Source of the DNA: CAVONV01 sp963697355
GTDB lineage: Bacteria; Acidobacteriota; Vicinamibacteria; Marinacidobacterales; DATDRI01
Length of the DNA: 64,000 nucleotides
Direction of reading: 5' to 3'
NCBI GenBank assembly: GCA_963697355.1
Contig: CAVONV010000021.1
Location: 124,001-188,000 of the forward strand
The translations under genes were made by a program, and so were the position numbers. The stretch's first letter is position 1. Each line of letters opens with the position of its first letter. Below the pieces are notes generated by a model, which was given only the letters and a program-made list of their open reading frames with translations, was not told the DNA's origin and ran no database searches. Shown piece by piece: positions 7,975 through 15,463 of this stretch.

Positions 7975-8378
7975 GGTCTCTCCAGAGTGCCGGAATAACG
8001 AGGCTATCGGACCCCGGCCGCTATACGATCACCCTTATGCCACGAAAACCGTTCAATATGAGTGAGTTACGTGCCTTCAAACGGCCATGATTATCCCACA
8101 GAGGCTGCGAAGGTGTCAAGAGATCCTTGCTCTCGACCTCCTGCGCCACCAACAAATGTCCTTTCATGAGCGGTCGTTGCAATTCCTTGTTCTGGAAGGA
8201 CTTGACAAGGTCAAAGGAGTTATCTATAGTAAAAAATTCTGCGGAACTGCATGGGTCCGCGTAGCTGAAGGTTTCCGACTGGCCATTCCAATTCAATCTC
8301 ATTCTTTGTGGGGGACGATTGGTGCCACCGGAGGCGCTTCGGGCGCTCACACTGAGAGTTGAAGGGAGGTGTAAATGA
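7975..8378. other. 404-base divergent spacer between purD and rpsU
   Basis: No protein-like open frame stands out. It contains a strong forward promoter at 8202-8230, followed by a leader of roughly 140 bases before rpsU, and a GC-rich segment around 8325-8350 that could form a small hairpin. The purD promoter must lie in the left half, but no clear match to -35/-10 consensus was found. Confidence 0.7.
8202..8230 (+). promoter_or_regulatory. Sigma-70-type promoter for rpsU
   Basis: TTGACA at 8202-8207 and TATAGT at 8225-8230 are separated by exactly 17 bases. The -35 is perfect and the -10 has five of six consensus bases. The predicted start near 8237 gives a 5' leader of about 140 bases. 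Confidence 0.85.
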
Positions 8379-8582
8379 GTGGCCGAGGTCAGGGTAAACG
8401 AAGGTGAATCGATTGAGAGTGCTCTGCGTCGCTTCAAGCGGCGGGTACAGCAGGAAGACATCATCAAGGAAGTCAAGAAGCACTCGTATTACATGAAGCC
8501 CGGAGACAAGCGAAGGGCGAAGCAAGCACTGGCTAGAAAAAGACAGCGCAAGAAGATACGCCGAGAGCAGGGCGGCGAGTAG
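8379..8582 (+). CDS. rpsU: 30S ribosomal protein S21
   Basis: A 67-residue, very basic protein with the S21 pattern: VRVNEGESIESALRRFKRR near the N-terminus, then a KKHSYYMKP segment and a lysine/arginine-rich tail. S21 sits on the small-subunit platform near the anti-Shine-Dalgarno end of 16S rRNA. The start is GTG, with GGGAGG nine bases upstream; an ATG three bases earlier is out of frame. It appears monocistronic and is driven by the promoter at 8202-8230. Confidence 0.95.
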   Translation: MAEVRVNEGESIESALRRFKRRVQQEDIIKEVKKHSYYMKPGDKRRAKQALARKRQRKKIRREQGGE

Positions 8583-8612
8583 CTAGCAAGTGTCAATCCA
8601 GTTCAGAGGCCA

Positions 8613-9596
8613 TCACTTCTGTCCCGCCTGGATGGAAGTGATGGCTGCTACATTGACGATGTCCTCCACGCTGCATCCCCGCGATAGGTCGTTTGCCGGT
8701 TTGGCCAGACCTTGAAGAATCGGCCCGATCGCCGAGGCCCCCGCCAATCGTTCAACCAGCTTATAGGCGATGTTACCTGAATCAAGATCGGGAAAGATGA
8801 GCGTATTGGCCTTTCCAGCTACCGGGCTGCTCGGTGCCTTGCGGCTCCCCACTCCGGGAACGATGGCCGCATCCACCTGAAGCTCACCATCGACCGCTAG
8901 CGCCGGTGCTCTTTGCTTGAGTGTCTGTAGCGCATCAGTGACCTTTTTCACTCGCGGGTGGTCGGCGCTACCCTTGGTGGAGAAGGAAAGCATCGCAACT
9001 CGGGGCTCCTCTTCGAGGAACAAACGCGTATTGGCCGACGTCAGCAGGGCTATCTCGGCCAGCTGTTCGGCGTTTGGGTCCGGGATCACGGCGCAGTCGG
9101 CGAAGACGAATTTGCGTTCATCCGGTAAGACCATCAAGAAGAAGCTCGAAAATCGCCGCACACCCTCTTGCGTGCCGAAAATTTGAAGTGCTGGGCGCAC
9201 CGTCTCCCCTGTCGTATGGACGGCGCCGGCAACGAATCCCGCTGCGTCCTCGAGCATGACCATGAGCGCCGCGAAGTGCAATGGGTCCTGGATGACCTGC
9301 CGCGCCTCGTCCAGTGAGACACCCTTTGTCTTGCGGAGCTCGTAGTATTGCTCCGCATAACTTTCCAGGGAGGCCTCGTCTGAGCAGGAGCGTATTTCGA
9401 CGCCGGCTAGGTCGACTTCGGCCGCTTTGGCCGAGGCCGTGATTTGTTCGGGCACGCCGACGAGAACCGGCTCTGCTACCCCTTCTTGTTTCATCATGAC
9501 CGCCGCTTTCAGGGTTCGAGGCTCGGTTGCCTCGGGAAGGGCGATGCGGCGTCGGGAGGAGCGGGCAATTTGTCGGAGTTTTTCGATATAGTTCAT
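8613..9596 (-). CDS. pta: Phosphate acetyltransferase (short form)
   Basis: The 327-residue product matches the catalytic Pta domain that interconverts acetyl-CoA and acetyl phosphate. Visible family blocks are ARSSRRRIALPEATEPRTL at the N-terminus, the GAVHTTGETVRPALQ block, the CAVIPDPNAEQLAEIA block, and DLDSGNIAYKLVERLAGASAIGPILQGL near the C-terminus. It lacks the N-terminal DRTGG-type domains of long Pta. The phosphate butyryltransferase family is the nearest alternative. The ATG at 9596 fits the family start. No ackA is adjacent. Confidence 0.9.
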   Translation of the reverse strand: MNYIEKLRQIARSSRRRIALPEATEPRTLKAAVMMKQEGVAEPVLVGVPEQITASAKAAEVDLAGVEIRSCSDEASLESYAEQYYELRKTKGVSLDEARQVIQDPLHFAALMVMLEDAAGFVAGAVHTTGETVRPALQIFGTQEGVRRFSSFFLMVLPDERKFVFADCAVIPDPNAEQLAEIALLTSANTRLFLEEEPRVAMLSFSTKGSADHPRVKKVTDALQTLKQRAPALAVDGELQVDAAIVPGVGSRKAPSSPVAGKANTLIFPDLDSGNIAYKLVERLAGASAIGPILQGLAKPANDLSRGCSVEDIVNVAAITSIQAGQK

Positions 9597-9671
9597 AGCG
9601 ACGGGGAGTCTAACATGAGAGATTGGGTGGCGCCAATCTTCGAGCTTGTCGAGCCGCATCGCTCGGAGAAT

Positions 9672-9700
9672 TTGACAGTGGAGAGCTTTCGTGATAACTC
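9672..9700 (+). promoter_or_regulatory. Probable sigma-70 promoter for the STAS gene
   Basis: A perfect TTGACA at 9672-9677 is followed after 17 bases by TAACTC at 9695-9700, a weak -10. It sits about 60 bases upstream of the STAS start in the pta/STAS divergent spacer. Confidence 0.5.
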
Positions 9701-9756
9701 TTAATGGTTCAGAGCTTTAGTGATACACCCGTACTCCGGGAGGAGGATGCATATAA

Positions 9757-10092
9757 ATGAAGATCGATGAAAGAAACGAGGGTGGCGTCACCGTTCTCGA
9801 CTTGCAGGGCAAAATGCTCATTGGTGAGGGTGACGAGCTTCTCCGTGACAAGATCAATGTCCTTGTAGATAGTGGAAAGACCAAGATCGTTCTCAATCTC
9901 GCTGACGTCCCTTATGTCGACAGTGCCGGGCTTGGTGAGATCGTTCGCTGCTACACGACCGTCAGCCGGCAAAGTGGCCAACTCAAGCTGTTGAATCTCA
10001 CGAAGCGCCTCGAGGATCTGCTTTCCATCACGAAGCTACTAACGGTCTTTGAGACTTATGATAGCGAGGAGGAAGCCCTAAAGAGCTTTTGA
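9757..10092 (+). CDS. STAS-domain anti-sigma factor antagonist-like protein
   Basis: A 111-residue single STAS domain like SpoIIAA/RsbV. The phosphorylatable serine is Ser56 in VPYVDSAGLGEI, and the flanking secondary-structure pattern is intact. Such proteins bind anti-sigma kinases when unphosphorylated. No partner kinase or sigma factor is encoded nearby, so the target is unknown. The ATG follows a GGGAGGAGG site. It may be co-transcribed with the prenyltransferase gene 80 bases downstream. Confidence 0.9.
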   Translation: MKIDERNEGGVTVLDLQGKMLIGEGDELLRDKINVLVDSGKTKIVLNLADVPYVDSAGLGEIVRCYTTVSRQSGQLKLLNLTKRLEDLLSITKLLTVFETYDSEEEALKSF

Positions 10093-10171
10093 AGAGCTTC
10101 AGAGGGGCGGTGCATCCACGAGGATTGGGAGAAACGACGACTTCGTCCTGTAGGAATCGGAAATTCCCCGC

Positions 10172-11071
10172 GTGCCCATCGGCGAACAGCTATATCAGTT
10201 ATTTCTTTCCCTTCGGCCCCATCAGTGGACCAAGAACCTCTTGGTGTTCGCGCCGTTGCTCTTTGCTCAGCAGCTTTTTCACCCACCATCGGTCATTGCG
10301 GCGGTGGAAGCATTCTTTTTGTTTTGTCTGTTATCAGGTGCGGTTTACATAATCAATGATTTGGTCGATTTGGGGCGGGACCGATTACACCCGGTCAAAT
10401 GCAAGCGGCCGCTCGCGTCCGGGCGTCTTTCAACCTCGGTGGCAAAGGGGGTGATGTGGGTCATCCTGTTAGCCTCTCTAGGTGGAAGTTACGCTCTGGG
10501 AACGTCCTTTGGGCTTGTTGCTCTGGTGTATTTCGTCTTGATGGTCGGCTATTCGTTCGTGCTGAAGAACATAGTGATCTTGGACGTTCTCACTGTTTCG
10601 ATGGGTTTCGTGTTGAGGGCCTTTGCCGGAGCGGTGGCAATTGACGTGGCCTTCAGTAACTGGCTTTTGATTTGTACGATGTTGGGTGCGCTGTTTCTTG
10701 CTCTGAACAAGCGTCGCCATGAACTGACGCTGCTCGCTGCAGATGCGGCCGAGCACCGGAGGATCCTGGGAGAGTACAGCCCATATCTACTGGATCAGAT
10801 GATCGCGGTGGTGACTGCGTCGACGGTGGTCTGTTACGCCCTTTACACCCAGGCGCCGGAGACGGTTTCTAAGTTCGGTACGGATCGATTGGTGTGGACC
10901 CTGCCTTTCGTGCTGTACGGGATTTTTCGTTACTTGTACCTTGTCCACAAGAAAGACGAGGGGGGTAGCCCCTCGCGGGTCTTGTTGAACGACCGACCAT
11001 TGGTCATGGACGTGGCCCTTTGGACAATTGCCGTCATCGCGCTCATCTACCATTTCGGCGAAACGGGTTAG
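10172..11071 (+). CDS. UbiA-family transferase, decaprenyl-phosphate phosphoribosyltransferase-like
   Basis: A polytopic membrane protein of 299 residues. The UbiA aspartate motif is NDLVDLGRD at residues 62-70, and the N-terminal LRPHQWTKNLLVFAPLL segment is typical of the 5-phosphoribose transferases that load PRPP onto a polyprenyl phosphate. In actinobacteria this starts the decaprenylphosphoryl-arabinose route. A second acidic motif expected in UbiA proteins is less obvious by eye. The GTG start lacks a strong ribosome site. It lies upstream of the glycosyltransferase group, which would fit a lipid-linked pentose donor, but the acceptor polymer is unknown. Confidence 0.8.
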   Translation: MPIGEQLYQLFLSLRPHQWTKNLLVFAPLLFAQQLFHPPSVIAAVEAFFLFCLLSGAVYIINDLVDLGRDRLHPVKCKRPLASGRLSTSVAKGVMWVILLASLGGSYALGTSFGLVALVYFVLMVGYSFVLKNIVILDVLTVSMGFVLRAFAGAVAIDVAFSNWLLICTMLGALFLALNKRRHELTLLAADAAEHRRILGEYSPYLLDQMIAVVTASTVVCYALYTQAPETVSKFGTDRLVWTLPFVLYGIFRYLYLVHKKDEGGSPSRVLLNDRPLVMDVALWTIAVIALIYHFGETG

Positions 11072-11082
11072 CTCTTCCCTAA

Positions 11083-11110
11083 TTGACAGAATAACCGACA
11101 GTTTTCTAGC
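11083..11110 (+). promoter_or_regulatory. Possible promoter upstream of the glycosyltransferase group
   Basis: TTGACA at 11083-11088 lies 16 bases before TCTAGC at 11105-11110. The -35 is perfect and the -10 poor. It is placed about 75 bases before the basic-tailed protein gene and could start the run of five genes. Confidence 0.3.
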
Positions 11111-11182
11111 ACGCGTTGCTCCCGCTCGGGCCACCGGGCTCCATGGGTGGGGTGGCAGTCGCGGGTCTTCAAAAGGAGGAGC

Positions 11183-11878
11183 ATGTCTACCTTTAGCGTA
11201 AAAGGAACCGACGTGGACGTCGAGTCCATCATGTCGACGATACGCAAACGGGTTGAGGAAAAGAGGAAGGGGCTTTATACCGAAGACGAGATTCGGGAGA
11301 TCGCCGAAATGAAGCTCGACTCCGTTCTGGATGCGAGTGAGTTCAATAGCGATTTCGTCACGGCCTTTCGTGACCGTGATGATCAGTGGAACTACAGCTT
11401 CGGCCCCGATACCATCTATGCCTCTTCGCGAGGAGAGGCGGGATCCTTCATTCGGTTTGCCCGAAAGCTACTTCATCCATTTCTCAAACTGCTGTTCAAC
11501 CCAAATCCGATCATTAGCGCCTTGTCTCGGCAGTCGGACTTGAACCGTTACTACGTCTCGCTACTGCACAATATGGCGGTCGAGATGACCAAGATGAACA
11601 TGGAGGTGACCAACCTCAAGGCTCGGTTGAGGTCAATGGGTATCCGAGTCGAAGTCCAAAACCGCCGTGAAAAAGTACTCGAGGACATGACGACGTCCCG
11701 ACAGGGAGTGTCGTCTTCAGCGGGCAATGACGGGTCCCAGCGTCGGCGCCCCCGCGGAGGACGCCGAAATTGGCGCCGACGCCGTGGCGGCAAGAGCGAA
11801 GGGGAAGACAGAAGCCAGACCCCCACGGAGTCGCGGAGCTCTGAGAGTCAACGCGGGGAAGACAAACCTTCTTCGTAA
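11183..11878 (+). CDS. Uncharacterised protein with Arg-rich tail, upstream of GT4 genes
   Basis: A 231-residue protein of no recognised enzyme family. The N-terminus (VDVESIMSTIRKRVEEKRKG) resembles short N-terminal segments found on many polysaccharide-cluster proteins. The middle has a predicted amphipathic or membrane-peripheral helix (FARKLLHPFLKLLF) and a likely coiled coil (MAVEMTKMNMEVTNLKARLRSM). The last 60 residues are disordered and very basic (RRRPRGGRRNWRRRRGGK) followed by a Ser/Glu-rich end. The ATG follows AAAAGGAGGAGC, an excellent site. A scaffold or membrane-association role is only a guess. Confidence 0.7.
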   Translation: MSTFSVKGTDVDVESIMSTIRKRVEEKRKGLYTEDEIREIAEMKLDSVLDASEFNSDFVTAFRDRDDQWNYSFGPDTIYASSRGEAGSFIRFARKLLHPFLKLLFNPNPIISALSRQSDLNRYYVSLLHNMAVEMTKMNMEVTNLKARLRSMGIRVEVQNRREKVLEDMTTSRQGVSSSAGNDGSQRRRPRGGRRNWRRRRGGKSEGEDRSQTPTESRSSESQRGEDKPSS

Positions 11879-11993
11879 GGGGACGGGGAGTCTGACTTAA
11901 ACCGGTGATAGAGCGAGGCCGACCAAACGGGGAAGAGCCTAGGCGAAACGAGAGACCGAAGATCCGTCCGTTCCTTCTCTCCGACTGGCTCTC

Positions 11994-13247
11994 GTGGTGC
12001 AGCGCTACGGAAATGCGGTCAATGGTGGTGCCGAGTATCACTGCCGGTTGATCGCAGAGCACCTCGTACGCCAGCACCAAGTCGAGGTCATTACTTCGTG
12101 CGCGAGAGACTACATTACCTGGGCCAACGAGCTTCCATCCGGGCTGGAGTTCGTCAATGGCATACCGGTGCGACGATTCAAGGTGAAGAAGCCCCGCAAC
12201 CCGGATCGGTTTGGGCGGATTTCTGAGAGAGTCTTTCGATCCTCTCATGATGAACGAGATGAGCTTCAATGGTTGGTTGAGCAGGGGCCGTACTCCCCAG
12301 CGCTCGTGCGTTATTTGCGACGCAATCGAGACCGCTATGACTATTTCGTTTTCTTCAGCTACCGTTACTATCACAGTTATCACGGTATGGCGGTTTTAGC
12401 GGATCGATCGCTGCTTGTGCCAACAGCGGAGAATGACCGGGTTCTTGACCTCTCTCTGTTCCGTTCCTTTTTCAAGCTTCCCCGCGCCATCGTCTATAAC
12501 TCCGTCGAGGAACGAGAAATGATCTGGAGCGCCACGGATAATCGGGATGTCCTTGGCGACGTCGTGGGAGTTGGGACTGAGATTCCTGAAACAGTGGAGC
12601 CGGCTCATTTTCTCGAGAGGCACCGCGTCGGAGGACGCTACGCCTTATTCGTGGGCCGTGTCGACCAAAACAAGGGTTGCTCGCAGCTTTTCCACTTCTT
12701 TCGTCGCTATTTGAGCGAGGCGGATTCCAAACTTCGACTGGTATTGGTCGGAGGAAAGACCATGGATATACCCGACGATCCTTCTATTTACTACGCTGGG
12801 TTTCTTCCTGAACGGGAGAAATGGGGGGCACTCGCGGGCGCCGAGCTTCTCATCATGCCCTCCGAACTGGAAAGTCTGTCCATGGTAACTCTCGAGGCCT
12901 GGGCGGCCGGGAAACCTGTTTTAGCCAACGGCCAGTGTGATGTCCTGCGGGGTCAGTGCGTCAGGTCGAATGCTGGTTTGTACTACACGAACTATTATGA
13001 GTTCCGAGAAGCTTTGGCCATGCTCGAAGGCAATGCCAATCTCCGCCACGATCTAGGCGAGAAAGGTCGGCGCTTCTTTCACGACAACTACCGGTGGGAA
13101 GTCATCGAAGGAAAATACAACCGGCTACTCGATCGACTGCAAAGGGAAGACCGCGACGGTGAAGGTATGTTGCCACCTCGACGTTCGAGCTTCGCACGAG
13201 GCGGCTGGTCGAGCGCGCTGTCACGATGGCTTGGACGATCCGGTTGA
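11994..13247 (+). CDS. GT4 glycosyltransferase (type A)
   Basis: A GT-B fold retaining glycosyltransferase of about 417 residues. It has the N-terminal VQRYGNAVNGGAEYHCRLIAEHL acceptor-domain opening, a GRVDQNKGC nucleotide-sugar domain start, and the SELESLSMVTLEAWAAGKPVLA donor-binding block. It closely resembles the gene at 15460 (VQRYG...GGAE, ARDYITW, RHxxxGRY). The open frame starts at GTG 11994, but the paralogue has four more residues (LAFI) at this point; here the equivalent LRLAL is coded upstream with no ATG/GTG/TTG, so a CTG start is possible. A 115-base gap separates it from the gene before. Confidence 0.85.
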   Translation: MVQRYGNAVNGGAEYHCRLIAEHLVRQHQVEVITSCARDYITWANELPSGLEFVNGIPVRRFKVKKPRNPDRFGRISERVFRSSHDERDELQWLVEQGPYSPALVRYLRRNRDRYDYFVFFSYRYYHSYHGMAVLADRSLLVPTAENDRVLDLSLFRSFFKLPRAIVYNSVEEREMIWSATDNRDVLGDVVGVGTEIPETVEPAHFLERHRVGGRYALFVGRVDQNKGCSQLFHFFRRYLSEADSKLRLVLVGGKTMDIPDDPSIYYAGFLPEREKWGALAGAELLIMPSELESLSMVTLEAWAAGKPVLANGQCDVLRGQCVRSNAGLYYTNYYEFREALAMLEGNANLRHDLGEKGRRFFHDNYRWEVIEGKYNRLLDRLQREDRDGEGMLPPRRSSFARGGWSSALSRWLGRSG

Positions 13248-13309
13248 TATCTCGGCAGAGGATGCAGAGCGAATGCTACTAGCCCTATTCAAATTCCGGT
13301 TCTGATTGT

Positions 13310-14392
13310 ATGCAGATTCATCAAATGCTCGCGGCGCTTTCCTATGGCGATGCTATTGGGAATGAAGCGCTGCAGATCCAGCAGATATTGAGACAACAAG
13401 GGTTTGACTCGGACATATTCGCTGAGTCCGTCCACCCCGAAATGGCAGGGAAGGCTCGTAAGCTTTGGGATTACAGAAACATATCAGCACCGGACAACAT
13501 TCTAATCCTCCATTTTTCTATTGGCGCCGGCGTGTCCGCCTACGCCCATCACCTCCAGGATCGGATCCTACTCATCTATCACAATATCACTCCTGCCCGT
13601 TGGTTCACCCCATACCACGAACACCTAGCCGGGCTCTGCTACCATGGGCGGCGCGAATTGGCTGCTTTCATCGAACGCACCAGCCTGGCTTTGGGCGATT
13701 CCGAGTTCAATCGAGCCGAGCTCGAGGCCGTCGGTTTTCATCCCACAGGAGTCCTGCCTCTGCTGTTGGATCCGAAGCAGTTGGCCATACCTCCCAGTCG
13801 AACTGTCCTGGAGATGTTCGATGACGATAAGACGAACTTTTTGTTCGTGGGCCGGGTCATTCCCAACAAGTGTTTCGAAGATATCATCAAGGTTTTTCAC
13901 ATCTATCAGAAGTTCATTGATCGCAATAGCCGTTTGCTTCTCGTGGGAGAGTGGAAGGGCTTCGAACGATATTTTGATTCCCTGGTGCGACTAGTAGATG
14001 ACCTTGGACTCAAGGACGTTGTCTTTGCGGGTCATGTGGATACGGATGATCTGGTCGCTTGCTACCAGGTCGCGGACCTTTTCCTTTGTCTGAGCGAACA
14101 TGAGGGTTATTGTGCTCCCCTGATAGAGGCGTTTCGTTTTGGCGTCCCGGTCATGGCGTTCGAGGCCGGCGCCGTTGCCGAAACGTTGGGTGGCGCAGGG
14201 ATTCTAATCCGTGAGAAACGCTTCGAAGAAATCGCCGAGATGGCTCACATACTCGTCCACGATCATGAGTTGCGCGAGCGAATCCTGGACCGACAGTTCG
14301 AGAGCTTGAAAAGAATCGACACTCGGGACGACGCGGGTTTGCTAAAGGGATTCATTGACCAGGTCGTGGCCGCGGGCAGATGCGAGGACTGA
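13310..14392 (+). CDS. GT4 glycosyltransferase (type B, first copy)
   Basis: A 360-residue GT4 enzyme. The opening LAALSYGDAIGNEALQIQQIL differs from the type A proteins, and the middle carries the block LLIYHNITPARWF. The donor domain has FLFVGRVIPNKCFEDIIK and the EHEGYCAPLIEAFRFGVPVMAF block containing the EX7E-like pair. It is clearly a duplicate of the gene at 14396, with the same motifs in the same order. No good Shine-Dalgarno precedes the ATG. Substrate is unknown. Confidence 0.88.
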   Translation: MQIHQMLAALSYGDAIGNEALQIQQILRQQGFDSDIFAESVHPEMAGKARKLWDYRNISAPDNILILHFSIGAGVSAYAHHLQDRILLIYHNITPARWFTPYHEHLAGLCYHGRRELAAFIERTSLALGDSEFNRAELEAVGFHPTGVLPLLLDPKQLAIPPSRTVLEMFDDDKTNFLFVGRVIPNKCFEDIIKVFHIYQKFIDRNSRLLLVGEWKGFERYFDSLVRLVDDLGLKDVVFAGHVDTDDLVACYQVADLFLCLSEHEGYCAPLIEAFRFGVPVMAFEAGAVAETLGGAGILIREKRFEEIAEMAHILVHDHELRERILDRQFESLKRIDTRDDAGLLKGFIDQVVAAGRCED

Positions 14393-14395
14393 GGA

Positions 14396-15463
14396 ATGAG
14401 GGCTGACCAATGGCTGCCGGCAGCACACTTCGGCGATGCTATCGGCGACGAGGCGCTGCGCTTCAGAAATGTACTTCGTCGCGCTGGGTTTCAGTCCGAG
14501 GTCTACGCTCTCGACGTCGACGATGATGTGAGAGAAGAGTTTCTCCCTTTTGGCGCTTGTCCCGAGCCGGGACCAGCGGATTTGACGATTCTGCATTTCG
14601 CGGTCCCATCCCCGTTGACGGATGCTCTTCGAAACGCACAGGGAAGGAAACTTCTCATCTATCACAACATTACACCGGCGAGCTACTTCTTGGGGCTGGA
14701 TGATGAACTTGTATGGATTGCCCACAAGGGAAGGGAAGAACTCGCTTCACTCGTCGATGTGGTAGATCTCGCCTTGGGTGATTCTGAGTTCAATCGCGTC
14801 GAGCTCGAGAAAACGGGCTACCGACGAACCGGAGTCATGCCGATTCTATTGGACTTCGAGCGGTACTCCCGCGAGCCCAATCCAGTGCTGCTTGAAATGC
14901 TCGACGATAGCCGCCCCAATTTTCTTTTCGTTGGGAGAGTTTTCCCCAACAAGCGGTTCGAGGATCTGGCGCGCTTGGCATTCTTCTACAAAAAATACGT
15001 TTCGGAGAACTTTCGCTTCTTGCTGGTCGGCCGTTCTGGTCGAATGGTCAAGTACCAACAGGCGGTTGAGGCACTGTCCGACTATTGGGGTCTTCGTACG
15101 AGCGAGTTCAGTTTTGTCGGACATCTTTCTTGGGATGATCTGTTGTCTTGCTATCACTCAGCAGACGTCTTCATCAGCATGAGTGAGCACGAGGGATTTG
15201 GTGTTCCTATCGTCGAATCCATGCTGTTCGGAGTGCCGGTGATGGCCTACGCGGCCGGCGCGGTACCGGACACCATGGGCGATGCGGGAGTTTTGTTTCA
15301 CGAGAAGCACTACGAGGAGTTAGCGGAAATGGCTCACCTTTTGGCAACCGACACGAAACTCCGAGACAGCGTCATTTCGGCGCAGGATCGTCGCGTCGAA
15401 CGGTATCGTCCCGAGCATGTCGAATCGGAGTTCCTGAGCTACGTCGAGGAGGTGTGTCGATGA
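14396..15463 (+). CDS. GT4 glycosyltransferase (type B, second copy)
   Basis: A 355-residue paralogue of the preceding gene. Shared blocks include GDAIGDEALRFRNVLRRAGF, LLIYHNITPASYF, LALGDSEFNRVELEKTGY, FLFVGRVFPNKRFEDLA and EHEGFGVPIVESMLFGVPVMAY. The ATG begins three bases after the previous stop, with GAGGA just before it, so translation is coupled. The 3' end overlaps the next gene by four bases (ATGA). Tandem duplication followed by divergence is the simplest explanation. Confidence 0.9.
   Translation: MRADQWLPAAHFGDAIGDEALRFRNVLRRAGFQSEVYALDVDDDVREEFLPFGACPEPGPADLTILHFAVPSPLTDALRNAQGRKLLIYHNITPASYFLGLDDELVWIAHKGREELASLVDVVDLALGDSEFNRVELEKTGYRRTGVMPILLDFERYSREPNPVLLEMLDDSRPNFLFVGRVFPNKRFEDLARLAFFYKKYVSENFRFLLVGRSGRMVKYQQAVEALSDYWGLRTSEFSFVGHLSWDDLLSCYHSADVFISMSEHEGFGVPIVESMLFGVPVMAYAAGAVPDTMGDAGVLFHEKHYEELAEMAHLLATDTKLRDSVISAQDRRVERYRPEHVESEFLSYVEEVCR

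Noticed and set aside
8087..8362. 91-codon plus-strand frame in the purD-rpsU spacer
   Set aside because: It runs across the rpsU promoter and leader and has no recognisable protein pattern, so the promoter interpretation is preferred.
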